From contig OX335651.1 in NCBI GenBank assembly GCA_946894095.1, positions 3,060,501-3,124,500 on the forward strand: DNA of 64,000 nucleotides. The letters run 5' to 3'. A program made the position numbers and the translations under genes. Numbering within the stretch: position 1 is the first letter of the stretch; each line of letters opens with the position of its first letter. Source of the DNA: Incurvaria masculella. Its lineage: Eukaryota; Arthropoda; Insecta; Lepidoptera; Incurvariidae. The notes under the pieces are model-generated. The model saw only the letters and a program-made list of their open reading frames with translations. It searched no databases and had not been told where the DNA came from. Positions 33,901 to 41,345 of the stretch are shown here, piece after piece.

Positions 33901-36769
33901 TTGTTTTATACTATGTAGTGATAGTGAAAATCACTCAAAGATAATAAAGCCGATTTTGATAAAAACCAAAACTGCATTATTACATTTTTGGAAAAATCGT
34001 TTTCTTCTCCGAGAATCGATTTTGAGAAAAATAAATCAACTGTATTATTGCACCAGTCAATAATGTCACTTATAAGTTATAATATAATGCAGCAATCTTT
34101 TACGGCGAACTATAGGAAAGTGTTGATTTTTTAATAAACTTGTCAATGTCATGGGTAACATTTTTTTCTGAAAAAATGTAAGTAATAAATGTTTCATCCG
34201 AAATACAAACCACTTAACTAACTCGTGATGCAGTCATAAATTTTGCTCACCGCGAAATACATAATTAAAACATTTATTTGAGTTAGCTTTACGGGCGTCA
34301 ACAGGTTGTTTGATTTGGTGATTTTTTTATCTCACTCCAAGTAAACATAATTGCGATGGAGTTTCCGGTGTCACAACATGGAAAGAAAAATACATTTGCT
34401 TCCTTTTAGGCTTCCGATAATACATTTATATGTGTCAGTCTTCAGAGCTTCTAGACTCCGAGATATATGTATGCTTCGAAATTTCGAACTCTCTAATTTA
34501 TTTAAAATATTTAAAATATTTTATAATTCTTATTTTTATGTATATGGATATGAGAGAGGATATGATATTAGCCAAAACGCCACATTCTCAAAGGCCTTAG
34601 GTGCCATGCCAGAACAATTAGTTTGCAATCACAGCTGTGTTGAACTGGATGCAATATACGGAAAAAAATTAATTTCCCCTTCATTCCTCTTTTATCCAAT
34701 GCGACGGTATCAACCCGGGCGGGTTGTTAACTACTCTAGGTTGTGTTAACATGCTATACCATCGCGGTATAGAATATTGTATTAGCCATAAATTTCCTAC
34801 ATTTTTTTTAGCAAACCTGAATCTGAAATTGTTTGTCACTTAACCGTGAAAAGCTCATGCAATTTGTATATGTATTATAATGATAGTTTCTTCTAACATT
34901 AAATATCATTTTTATTTAGCTTACACAATGTAAAAAAAGCTTTAGGCAATATCATACTATCAATGTCATTAGGCCATTTTATCACCAGTGTATAAAACAT
35001 ACAGGAAATTATTTTACCTAATATTAACATTTTAACACACATCTAAACGATTTCAGTCGAGTCATCTAGTCGAGTTTCTAAGTTTTGAACTGTCCAAGTA
35101 TTAAGAGCGTTCTATTTAAAATGTTCTATAATTGTAATTATTGTAATTATAAATACCTAATAGGTATTATTACTTTTCGTAATCGAGCAAAACTTCCTAT
35201 TATGACTAGTGTTCATCTTTTCCCGTAATAAATAAATAACATAAAAAAATAAAACATTGTTTAACTACGAATGTGATAAGTATGTAGGATCGACCGTAGA
35301 AGCTTAAATTATGGGTATATAGACTAGGAGGTCGCGACAAAAATGGTAACGATAACGTAAATGGCTGAAACTGGGTTCACGGGATAAAGTACAACCCTCT
35401 GAAGCTAAATGTGTCAGTCTGCCTGTTCCAAGTGGTTGCGTTACTTAGATAAGGCGCCTGAAAAAGTAGTTATGGTGACAAAAAATACATATGATAAGGT
35501 AAATGGATGCAAATGACGAAGCATGAAAGTATCAATACATACTTGCCTAGCAATACAAAAACTGAACAAATCTTTGGTTGAATTTAGTAGTTATAGGCGA
35601 TTTGGATTTATTTTTTTTTTCATTCGATTTTCAGGTATATTTAAGTATTTAATTAAGTAACCGTCTGGTTATTGTTGTATAATTATTAGGTATCAATGTT
35701 TCCAGCTAATCAGTATATTCATCAGCAGGTACATACCAGCATCTATTTTATGTAGCCAATCTAGAAAACGCAACCACTTGGCACGGGCAGACCGACATAT
35801 TTAGCATCAGAGGGTTGGTCTCTAACATGTGAACCCAGATTCAGCCATTTACCTTATCGTGACCAAAAATGTCGTGACCTCCCGGAATAATAGTGCCGGT
35901 GGCGAAATTGGTAGACCGTAAGGTATGTTAGCAGGTTCAATACCAGCATTTTACTTCACTACATAGTATAAAACAAAGTCGCTTTCTCTGTCCCTATATC
36001 CCTATGTATGCTTTAATCTTTAAAACAACGCAACGGATTTTAATGCGGTTTTTTTTAATAGACAGAGTGATTGAAGAGGAAGGTTTATATGTATAATAAC
36101 ATCAATTAAATAGTTGAGACATACTGTTATTTTTGAGGTTTCTAATGTGATGTCGTGAATAATTACATTTTTTCCGCTAACATTGCAAACGCAGGCTGAA
36201 CTTGACCAACCCGAAATCAGTCAAAAACGACATCGACCCGAGCGGAGCCTGGTACCTCAGCTAGTAATTCATAAAGAAGTTATTTTTAAAGATTTATTTC
36301 CTTAATTACTGTTTCCTTGCTTCATTATATGTTCTACATACATATGATATTTGTTGAAAATAGCAACGTACTTGCTTAATACACAAAAGTATATTATAAT
36401 TATTTGCCTATATCATTTTATTATATTCCTGAATTAATACTTTTAACAGCTTTCTTTCTTTAATTAATTTATCCTTGTTTCATGGTCGATTCTACTTACA
36501 TATTACATTCGTAGAAAAAAAGCGATTTACTTGCTTAATACGAAAAAGCATATTTTAATTATTTACCTAAATATATCCGAGTATATGGTATTCTCGTACA
36601 CCTTCTGCGGTTCCTCCGAGCTCGGTATACCCAGGAAGGTGTCTCTAAGGTATCCCCCGAAGCTCTGCTGGCGCGACTCGCGCAAGTCCTGCCACCGCTG
36701 GCGCCAGCGGTCGCGCGCCTCGTGCCAGCGACCGCCGATACCCTGGTACTCGTGCAGTTTGTCTGCCAT
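12760..36769 (-). CDS. SLC45: SLC45-family sugar/proton transporter (proton-associated sugar transporter A type), 9 exons
   Basis: A major-facilitator membrane protein of the SLC45 family, which in animals moves sugars with protons across plasma or organelle membranes. The nine exons are listed separately. Their phases agree at every junction and sum to 1794 nt, or 597 residues plus stop. Diagnostic stretches are GIEFSYAGETAFVSPTLLQI (TM1), GSVSDGCRSRLGRRRPFILV (motif A, Asp133 and Gly140-Arg-Arg), GLSTFTVMAGLGGFMGYSLG (TM5), NLFCWMAHVCYSLYFTDFVG (TM7), FSWTAGIMYSTLFTMPYLLV and the C-terminal ATQITYLDL. A charged loop lies between TM6 and TM7, as in the family. Three exons have decayed tandem copies next to them. 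I cannot tell which insect paralogue this is. Confidence 0.95.
13005..13520 (-). mobile_element. 5'-truncated jockey/CR1-like LINE, sense to the SLC45 gene
   Basis: The minus strand encodes the typical C-terminus of this LINE class: KWLSIRQRRNMHVLSLLY, then after frameshifts GVPLRSADLLVLIPSHSSTA and APLWKQLPLNVRERASLSIF. A 3' UTR follows with AATAAA at about 13016-13021 and an (atttc)-type tail at 13005. Only the 3' end is present, and it is inactive. The tail abuts the acceptor region of transporter exon 9. Confidence 0.85.
13838..13992. mobile_element. Relative of the 31500 MITE
   Basis: cttttatagcagttttcaaagcg at the left and its inverse near 13950, ending ctcctgattcctgattac. It directly precedes the exon 8 tandem copies. 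Confidence 0.6.
14071..14204 (-). pseudogene. Tandem copy 3 of SLC45 exon 8 (open but no acceptor)
   Basis: In-frame copy reading RAAVILFSWTAGNMYSTLFT to HYHATGM with a GT donor (gtatga). The unit spacing is 150 bp. As in copy 2 the 5' part with the acceptor is missing, so use as an exon looks unlikely. A fourth scrap of the unit is at 13991-14056. Confidence 0.88.
14221..14358 (-). pseudogene. Tandem copy 2 of SLC45 exon 8 (frameshifted)
   Basis: Starts within the exon, so it lacks the acceptor and the first 39 nt. A 4-base insertion near 14284 shifts the frame after FSWTAGN. A gtatgt donor is retained. Sequence identity to exon 8 is high across the membrane helix. Confidence 0.88.
14375..14549 (-). 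CDS. SLC45: SLC45 transporter exon 8 (TM9-TM10)
   Basis: One base plus 58 codons (residues 468-525). It begins AKCVYVGGLCTYSCGMFMLF and contains VILFSWTAGIMYSTLFTMPY and LLVAHYHATGM. The acceptor is aattccag and the donor is gtatgt. This is the only one of four tandem copies with the acceptor and first 39 nt, and it joins exons 7 and 9 in phase. Confidence 0.95.
15257..15798. repeat. 154-bp tandem array, about 3.5 units
   Basis: The phrase tatgtcaaatc recurs at 15261, 15415, 15569 and 15723, exactly 154 bp apart. Units carry atcgttaatgtctgcttctg and ctcactaggtggcagagctg with very few differences. The last unit is partial. It lies in SLC45 intron 7. No coding potential was seen. Confidence 0.95.
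16241..16790 (+). mobile_element. TTAA-flanked MITE, copy B
   Basis: 550 bp, same orientation as copy A. The left end is TTAAGGTGGCCCATCCCGC. The right TTAA has mutated to CTAA. It lies in SLC45 intron 7, about 120 bp before the large inverted-repeat transposon. Confidence 0.9.
16908..18712 (+). mobile_element. Tc1/mariner-like DNA transposon deletion derivative with ~503-bp inverted ends
   Basis: Ends CAGGGTGTCCCGTAAGTAG and its inverse, flanked by TA. The arms 16908-17410 and 18209-18712 are inverted copies at high identity. The centre holds a transposase tail at 17779-17976. A second partial copy of the right arm (17636-17776) sits inside, ending ttcgttt just before the coding piece, so the element was rearranged internally. 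Confidence 0.88.
17779..17976 (+). pseudogene. C-terminal transposase remnant of the Tc1/mariner-like element
   Basis: 65 codons plus stop: FLWGYFKEAVYEKE, a middle helix ALRRLRINCIRRCRLCI, and GGRNFEHLL. F-L-W-G-Y ... C-I ... F-E-H-L-L is the usual C-terminus of mariner-type transposases. The catalytic DDE/D part is missing, so the copy is not autonomous. Confidence 0.82.
19336..19620 (+). mobile_element. tRNA-headed SINE
   Basis: Head with an A-box-like gtctcgtagctcaagatgc and a B-box-like atggtttaaattcccgc, then the shared body (ctgggaggtagggtaaactg, atccatgtccagttac). It lies in SLC45 intron 7. A further antisense scrap of the body is at 19675-19730. Confidence 0.75.
20028..20158 (-). 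CDS. SLC45: SLC45 transporter exon 7 (TM8)
   Basis: 43 codons plus GG (residues 424-466). It begins APEGSLSRLEYEKGVRFGCW, then GMAMYSLSCACYSLIIERLI. Asn-Pro-Thr / Ala-Pro-Glu-Gly across the exon 6/7 junction is typical of the family. The acceptor is ataattgcag and the donor is gtaggg. Confidence 0.95.
20455..20535. repeat. Short dispersed repeat
   Basis: ccggactaaaccggttttt and tggttagtccg occur here and inverted at 53875-53935. The core is nearly palindromic. Confidence 0.65.
20801..20995 (-). pseudogene. Decayed tandem copy 3 of SLC45 exon 6
   Basis: A third unit about 232 bp further on. It has lost about 22 bases after RLTLRHYL, then meets TGA, and is more diverged than copy 2. The graded decay suggests an older duplication. 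A GT donor (gtacgt) remains. Confidence 0.83.
21017..21226 (-). pseudogene. Decayed tandem copy 2 of SLC45 exon 6
   Basis: Lies 231 bp downstream of exon 6 in transcription order. TERLTLRH is followed by an in-frame TAG, and an extra C in the TM7 region shifts the frame. The NLFCWMAHV stretch and a gtaagt donor survive. It cannot serve as an exon. Confidence 0.88.
21248..21457 (-). CDS. SLC45: SLC45 transporter exon 6 (TM7)
   Basis: 70 codons (residues 354-423), phase 0 at both ends. It carries TERLTLRHYLRSVIVMPPSL, then NLFCWMAHVCYSLYFTDFVG and AVFGGNPT before gtaagt. The acceptor used is tttttattacag. The first eight codons (SIIQPVVC) are poorly conserved, so the exact 5' border is less sure. 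Two decayed copies follow downstream. Confidence 0.9.
21605..21845 (+). mobile_element. Diverged SINE body
   Basis: tggtcgaagtggtaatgaa, tttcaatccagttcaatgta and tcgtgtccagttaag follow the family order. The head is not recognisable. Confidence 0.6.
22108..22360 (-). mobile_element. Diverged SINE, antisense
   Basis: Begins ttgacatggatggctaatac, then aactggatggaaaacatg and ggattaatcttacc. The head is degenerate. Confidence 0.6.
22361..25753. other. SLC45 intron 5, mostly unique AT-rich sequence
   Basis: Apart from SINE scraps at the left end I see no gene or repeat. Short open frames have no recognisable content. Confidence 0.5.
25754..25998 (-). CDS. SLC45: SLC45 transporter exon 5 (TM6 and central cytosolic loop)
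   Basis: Two bases plus 81 codons (residues 273-353). TM6 is GHVRAVFSLITVIFVACVA. It is followed by an acidic and charged loop (ELRQQMELHAVGDDEPPAGE and on) ending YGTLTKAE. The acceptor is caatctttcag and the donor is gtaagt. The local GC content is far above its surroundings. The intron sequence just upstream of the acceptor is repeated three times. Confidence 0.93.
26001..26440. repeat. About 150-bp triplicated intron segment before SLC45 exon 5
   Basis: The unit gggttccggctgggtatttt ... tttagtaagcgctaggtttt ... gctaataccacacccatcgt recurs at roughly 26008, 26159 and 26309. Each unit joins exon-5 acceptor flank to the 3' body of a SINE. Units two and three are almost identical; the first is more diverged. 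Confidence 0.9.
26357..26735 (-). mobile_element. 5S-headed SINE, copy 4 (degenerate)
   Basis: Body with gctacattgaactatggatg and aaccctaccacctagtaagt. The 5S-like head is recognisable but diverged (ggtcgcccatccaa ... gaggtgcttacc). A tRNA-like B-box stretch (gatttaaacccagacc) abuts it to 26770. Confidence 0.7.
26890..26991 (-). CDS. SLC45: SLC45 transporter exon 4 (TM5)
   Basis: Two bases, 33 codons, one base (residues 239-271). DHAKGLSTFTVMAGLGGFMG is nearly invariant in the family, and the exon continues into SLGGVNWDETSL. The acceptor is aaatttcag and the donor is gtgagt. Confidence 0.95.
27364..27913 (-). mobile_element. TTAA-flanked MITE, copy C
   Basis: 550 bp, inverted relative to copy A, with TTAA on both sides and intact terminal repeats (left end GGCGGCCCAACCC with one change). 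It lies in SLC45 intron 3. Confidence 0.9.
28946..29410. repeat. Perfect long palindrome (196-bp arms, 73-bp loop)
   Basis: The left arm 28946-29141 and right arm 29215-29410 are inverse complements with no mismatch that I could find. The loop is 29142-29214. The arm ends at the loop are ggggtgc / gcacccc. It lies in SLC45 intron 3. No coding sequence and no clear target duplication were seen. Confidence 0.93.
29690..30583 (-). pseudogene. Reverse-transcriptase-type retroelement relic (3' part)
   Basis: A 226-codon frame (30583-29903) contains AELNPTKCEAIF, PGIKTLTEENRFFLGAPL, HVGLHLLKFCFGIPR and LPIGFGGVGIR, the region after the catalytic core of a non-LTR-like reverse transcriptase. After one TAA the same frame continues with ETLGSWSPEAITFASTLGKL and RISLEIQRGNTASILGT, the usual C-terminus. 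The 5' half with the catalytic Asp pair is absent. Subfamily not assigned. Confidence 0.75.
30767..31150 (-). mobile_element. 5S-headed SINE, copy 1 (antisense)
   Basis: On the minus strand: a 5S rRNA-like head (tccgaagttaagcaacgctg, cttggatgggtgaccatt), a body with gtggtagggttaatcccgcc and gttcaatgtagccg, then tggtattagccatccatgtc and an A-run. Boundaries are set by a neighbouring empty duplicate of the target (31265-31345). Confidence 0.9.
31190..31470. repeat. Partner of a local duplication containing SINE copy 1
   Basis: cctggcggtcctaataagga to gctaataaaagcgtgttaa occurs once with the SINE inside (30697-31262) and once without it (31266-31450). A LINE-end-like motif, aacctcctccttttttta (near 31471), matches the inverse at 3745-3765. 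Confidence 0.85.
31500..31725. mobile_element. Small inverted-repeat MITE
   Basis: Left ggaatcaagaatctgagtcc and right actcgggattcctgatttct are inverted, with a further inner pair around gaaaattc. A relative lies at 13838-13992 (tcctgattcctgattacgg) and a fragment at 28195-28255. Confidence 0.65.
32072..32317 (-). CDS. SLC45: SLC45 transporter exon 3 (extracellular loop, TM4)
   Basis: Two bases, 81 codons, one base (residues 157-237). It begins LILVPNGEDMG, runs through a Pro/Gly-rich loop, then WGVFFTVLGTVFLDFDADAC and ARAYLLDVTVP, the conserved FLDFDADACQSP region of the family. The acceptor is aactttcag and the donor is gtgcgt. Confidence 0.95.
32647..32872 (-). repeat. Tandem partial copy of SLC45 exon 2 (226-bp unit)
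   Basis: Direct repeat of period 226 bp: the marker gcgcgtcactcaccg recurs at 32647 and 32873. The copy repeats the 3' two-thirds of exon 2, from LMQIGVRHQHM to MSLGVL, and keeps a gtgag donor and an open frame with a few substitutions (for example Pro for Leu near the end). It lacks the exon 2 acceptor and TM1. Confidence 0.88.
32886..33148 (-). CDS. SLC45: SLC45 transporter exon 2 (TM1-TM3, motif A)
   Basis: One base, 87 codons, one base (residues 69-155). It carries TM1 with the ETAFVSP signature, TM2 ending at the Asp133...GRRRP motif, and the start of TM3 (FILVMSLGVLL). The acceptor is ttgcgcag and the donor is gtgagt. A 226-bp direct repeat duplicates most of this exon immediately downstream. 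Confidence 0.95.
33541..34140. repeat. Older repeat interrupted by Helitron-like element 1
   Basis: The flanks gagccaaatccgaaatttt and ccagtcaataatgtcactta match 45842-46075 (gggccaaattcgaaac ... ccagtcacacatgtcgctta) in the same orientation, so the two loci are copies of one repeat. Confidence 0.7.
33598..33921 (-). mobile_element. Helitron-like non-autonomous element 1
   Basis: Read on the minus strand it starts TCACTACATAGTATAAAAC and ends CTAG, preceded by a GC hairpin (acccg...cgggt). It sits between host A and T, as Helitrons do. 324 bp. It interrupts an older repeat that is uninterrupted at 45838-46080. Confidence 0.75.
34555..34740 (-). mobile_element. Partial SINE, antisense
   Basis: gatattagccaaaacgcc, aggtgccatgccag and cggtatcaacccgggcgggt mark the shared body. 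The head is absent. Confidence 0.6.
35310..35890. repeat. Inverted duplication between the two Helitron-like elements
   Basis: 35325-35460 (aggtcgcgacaaaaatggta ... caagtggttgcgtta) returns inverted at 35765-35888 (cgcaaccacttggcacgg ... gtcgtgacctccc). A tRNA-like stretch (ggcgaaattggtagaccg) follows at 35900. Confidence 0.7.
35956..36264 (+). mobile_element. Helitron-like non-autonomous element 2
   Basis: Starts TCACTACATAGTATAAAAC, ends ctcagCTAG followed by T, with the hairpin gacccgagcgg ahead of it. Same family as 33598-33921 in opposite orientation. 309 bp. Confidence 0.75.
36567..36769 (-). CDS. SLC45: SLC45 transporter exon 1 (start codon, cytosolic N-terminus)
   Basis: 67 codons plus AG. 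The chosen start MADKLHEYQ has A at -3 and G at +4. An in-frame ATG 11 codons upstream (36802) is possible. The exon is rich in Arg, Trp and Gln with no membrane segment, ends YSDIF, and is followed by gtaaat. The split codon with exon 2 is Arg. Confidence 0.85.
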
Positions 36770-37129
36770 TTTTAAACAAAAAACTACTTTTTGGAGACAC
36801 AAAACGGTTACATTAGTGATATAAATTGTTTGACGTTATTTTTTTTTGTTTTGTCCAATAAGTTTTCTTTTTGAGCACTACACTTCTAAATGTATCCAAT
36901 CTATCATATTTTTTATTTTATTATATTTCATTGGTCTCATCCATTACTACTGCTTTAGGTGAAACTTTAAATTATTTCAAAATTGGAATTAAAATTTCGC
37001 CTCAAATAATTTAACACCTTCGGCGATAAATATCCCAAGAATTTACGTTTTGGGTTTGTAGTGGTATTCAGTTTTTCTATAATTACAACACAGACTGAAA
37101 GTAAGTTGTTAGCAGTTCCGTAAAGAGTT

Positions 37130-37265
37130 AGCAGCTCGTTATTTGTTGCGCGGCGGAAGTGGACTGGGCGGCCGAGGCTGCAGCTGTAGCGCGCCGCCCG
37201 CCCACAGCGTCCGCCCACCCCAGCGCGAGGGCGGCGCGCCGCGCACTCCTCCACAATCCGATTAG
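37130..37265 (-). promoter_or_regulatory. CpG-rich block upstream of SLC45 exon 1
   Basis: About 120 bases dense in GCGC and CCGC, 370-490 bases upstream of the transporter start codon, in otherwise AT-rich DNA. This composition is common at insect promoters or non-coding first exons. The minus-strand frame through it (36967-37254) has no recognisable protein. No TATA box or initiator was assigned. Confidence 0.4.
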
Positions 37266-37410
37266 TGGAGCGACAAATTCGTTAGTTTGTCGAGGGTCGG
37301 ATAGCGACCCCTAAATTCATTTAAATACTTGTTAGTCTGCAGTGGTTATTTTTATTGATGCAAAGGAAATAAATATCTACAAAAGTGTGTTTATTGATTT
37401 GGAGACCTTT

Positions 37411-38440
37411 TTTATGTGACTGGACATGGAGGGCTAATACGAGTCGTATTCACTACGTATAATATTCACAACGAATAATAGTATTTTTTTCCAAAAAATT
37501 AAAACCATGCATATCGTATAATATTCACAACCTATAATGTTATACGTTGTGCATGAGTTTAAAAATAAAATAAACTCTTTGCATCATGCAGAACGTATAA
37601 TAGTCACAACGTATAATATTCCTAACATGAATTCACAAAAAAAGAAAGCCATGCAGAACGTATAATATGCCAAGAAGCACTGCATAAAGCGCCCTAACAA
37701 CGATACATTTAAGGCTGAAATTGCTACGAATCGATATCTGTTGAAGAGTAACAATTTGCTACAACGTAATTGAGACGGTCGAAAAGTCGCGTGCGAGTAT
37801 AATCTTTAATCTTATATCGATAAGGGCGCTTATCGTATGAAATATTTTAGGATTATATGATATGCATGGTTTTCTTTTTTTGTTAAATAAAGATCATAAC
37901 ATTATACGTTGTGACTATTATACGTTATGCATGGAGAAATAAGTAATTTAATTTTTTGGACTTCTTCATGCACTACGTATAAGATTATACGATCTGCCGA
38001 TTATACGTTGTGCAAGGTTTTAAAATTTTGTTAAAATATGACATTATACGATCTGCATATTATACGTTATGCCGTTCCCCCGCTAATACCACCTACAGTA
38101 ATGATATTAGCTTAACACACTGCATTCCCGAAGGAATTAGGTGCTATGCCAAGACTTTCCCTTCATGAGCACGGCTACATTGAACTGGAGGTAAAACACG
38201 GACAACTTTTAATTGCCGCTCGGACCATCTCTTCATCTAATGCGATGGCACTAACTCGGGCCAGCTTAACCCTACCAGCTAGTGAGGGAAGATGCCCACG
38301 GATTCCGAACTCACGAATTCGTGACAAACTTATCCAATTTAGAAAGCGGTGCTCGAAAGAAGTGAGGATCTTGCTCGAAAGGAGCGAAGATCGAACCCAT
38401 GACGCATGTAAAGTACCCCTGCGCCCATGAACCACATGCC
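37411..38440 (-). mobile_element. SINE split by an A+T motif-rich insertion
   Basis: Left piece 37411-37444 (gtgactggacatggagggct) and right piece from about 38082 (gctaataccacctacagt) belong to one SINE, with gctaatac repeated on both sides of the insertion. A tRNA-like head (gaagatcgaacccatgac) ends it near 38440. Confidence 0.7.
37445..38081. mobile_element. Unclassified insertion with repeated cgtataat / attatacg motifs
   Basis: About 640 bp flanked by the 8-bp direct repeat gctaatac. The left half carries mainly cgtataat and the right half mainly attatacg, so the ends are inverted to each other. At least twelve motif copies, many next to cacaac / gttgtg or tgcat. No frame of note. Confidence 0.6.
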
Positions 38441-38499
38441 AGTTCTGGCATAGCACCTAATTCCCATGTAGTATGTAGCCAACCATCCATGTCGAGTTC

Positions 38500-40207
38500 T
38501 CTATTTTTTTTTTCAACCTCACAGTTTATATAGAAATAATAATTAATAAAATAAATTTATTTTATTTTATAAGAAACCTTACAGCTAAACTTGCCAATAA
38601 AAAAGTTTCATTGTTTACAAACTGAAATGTCTCACAACTTAATGATATAGAGGTTGCAACATTCCACAACCGTGTGTAAGATAGGTTGTGTGTGCGGTAT
38701 GTATATGGTGAAAGTTTGTGTGTAATGTGTTGATGAACACTAAACTAGCCATTTATTTCATGGTGGAAAGAAGCTCTGTGAACTATTTCCTATTCTGTCG
38801 TCAACGCCTTTCCCGCGGGATAACACTTATTGGTATCCAGGGAGTTCCCGCCTCCCCTCTCCGCGCCGCCTCCCCCCCGCGCTGATACCCTGTGATTGTT
38901 TTTCACAAATTGGCTTAGCTACAAACAGCGGGAAGTAAGGCGATTTACAGCTGGGATCTAGTCTTCGAAATTGTGTTTTATGGGGCTTACTTTGCATGTG
39001 ATAAATTAGGATGTAATGGGAGTTGACTCCTTCGGCTATATTTCTAGTCGCAGTCGATTTTTACAATGCTGAGAGAAGTATTTTTCTAAAGTACTTAGAA
39101 TATGTTTATTTATTGATTAAACATTGGATTTAAATCGTAAGCAACAGCGGGCCGGTCAAGTTCTGGATGAGAAAAGATTAGCTGTGGTTTGGATTACACG
39201 AAAGATTAGATCCTCTTCCTTACTAGGAAACAAAGGATTTTAAAATGAAATATTCATGGAACGTTTTTTTTATTGTCAGTTTCTACGACTCTTCGTAGCC
39301 TATTTCTAAGTATGCTATTAAGGTGGTTCCAAGAGGGGTAAGCAGAGATGATAATAAACATTCTTCGGTTGTTTTACTTTTCGTCGTGCTTGCTATTCTA
39401 TTATGTTTCCATGTGTCCTAAGTGTCAATTAGTGGGCTAGGAAGTACGCATTCTGCTCTGACTGTGCTCGACACGACAAAAAAATTAACAATGGTTAACT
39501 ATTTCGGTTTGTTAGCCCGATATTTTGCACGTAAGTTTCAATATCCATTTGTATACACCAAATCTAGGATTTTTAAGGATCCCTTCGAGGGATCAAATGT
39601 TTAATCAATAAATTGTTGCTCTTATCTAAAAAGCTACAGTTGTCCTGTGTGTCCAGGAGTAGCACGTATGTCAACAATTCGGAACACTATTGCCATCACC
39701 TGGTAAGTGTTTGTCCGTCGGACAATAGGTGACCCCTCGAACCTCAATCACTGTTCAATGTTGAACCTCCGATTCTGCTCTGCTTTGCGCTCTTCTAATC
39801 AAGATGATCACAATGTTGTTATGTTTCGGGATATTACAAATACACAGAACGCACGTAAAATATTTGATCATCATAGAGCATGCTTTACGCCAGAATTTAC
39901 GGTGGACTTTTTGCATGTACCTTTTTCAAATCTCTGTTGGTCATTAGAACTCGTTTTGTGCGGGATTTAATATTTCTTCATAAAATGCTACGCCAGGACC
40001 TCACATAGGAGGTGCCCGGCGACGAGAAACGTACCATGCCGGCTGGCCAAGTGCTTCTTCGCACCACGTTAATGCTCTACCATGTCTGCCTTCCCCTGTG
40101 GGAGGCGGCGTGATGCATTAATTCCATTTTACTAAGTAAGTATTTAGCTACAGCAAAATAATGTTCTTCGTGTCACTTAAAAATGGCGTTTTATTGAATT
40201 GGCTAGA
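38500..40207. other. No gene recognised; small GC-rich block
   Basis: A C/G-rich stretch at 38815-38890 stands out. A short ATG frame ending at a gtaagt donor (39491-39530) has no family resemblance. Confidence 0.4.
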
Positions 40208-40585
40208 TTTTTTTTTATGTGACTGAACATGGATGGCTAATACCACACCTTCTGTCATGGTATTAGCCCAACATACCACATGGGAACTAGGTGCCATGCC
40301 AGGACCTTCCTTATATTGCACGGCTACATTGAACTGGAAGGAAAACACGGACAATTTTCATTGCCGCTTCGGCCATCGTTCATCCAATGCGATGGTACCA
40401 ACCCAGGCGGGATCTACCACCTAGTAAGTAAGGAAAGGGACCTACAGTTTAACGTGGAATCCGAACCACGGCCAGCCTCTCTCATCGGTCGAATGGTCAC
40501 CCATCCAAGACCAGACCGGACCCAGCGTTGCTTAACTTCGGAGAGCGATCGCCGAAGTGTCGCGCCACTGGGCCACTGAGGCTGA
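40208..40585 (-). mobile_element. 5S-headed SINE, copy 2 (antisense)
   Basis: Same layout as copy 1, with a T-run at 40209 on the plus strand and the head ending gaggctga near 40585. A short deletion removes part of the body near 40411. Confidence 0.9.
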
Positions 40586-40967
40586 TATATACGATATCTC
40601 CTATCCTTATTATCCTTCTTCCTAAATGACAATAAAATTGTGGTTTTAGTGTTTGTTATAAAGACAACATCTTGACAAATAAAGTATTTACGCGGAGTAG
40701 ACACATACATTTCCCGCAGTGTTTGTAACGAGCAAGCCTATTCTAATTCCGGATCTGTCCACAGATAGCAGGATTACAAATAAAAAACATCCTTACACGT
40801 ACTATTTGCTGAGAGATAAAGTGGTTACTAAAACTCACAACTATCGTGTTTGATGAGTCAATCTATATGAGAGAATGACAAGGCGAGTACGAGCGGAAAG
40901 CAGGTCACGGTTCGACTAGGATATAAACTTTTAAATTTCTTGTTGGTTAACAAGAAATTTGTCAGCC

Positions 40968-41345
40968 TCAGTGGCCCATTGGCGCGACACTTCGGCGATC
41001 GCTCTCCGAAGTTAAGCAACGCTGGGTCCGGTCTGGTCTTGGATGGGTGACCATTAGACCGTTGAGAGAGGCTGGCCGTGGTTCGCATTCCACGTTAAAC
41101 TTAAGGTCCCCTTCCTTACTTACTAGGTGGTAGGGTTAATCCCGCCCGGGTTGGTACCATCGCATTGAATGAACGATGGTCGAAGCGGCAATGAAAATTA
41201 TCCGTGTTTTCCATCCAGCTCAATGTAGCCGTGCAATATAAGGAAGGTCCTGGCATGGCACCTAGTTCCCATGTGGTATGTTGGGCTAATACCATGACAG
41301 AAGGTGTGGTATTAGCCATCATGTCCAGTAACATAAAAAAAAAAA
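40968..41345 (+). mobile_element. 5S-headed SINE, copy 3 (sense)
   Basis: Head cgacacttcggcgatcgctc at 40986, followed by the 5S-like block, body and an A-run at 41333-41345. Faces copy 2 at a distance of about 380 bp. Confidence 0.92.

Noticed and set aside
39491..39530. ATG frame followed by a gtaagt donor
   Set aside because: Only about 13 codons, with no partner exon found. A chance donor is likely.
40968..41092. 5S rRNA gene
   Set aside because: The 5S-like block is the head of a SINE, repeated at other sites with body and A-run, and is diverged from a functional 5S gene.
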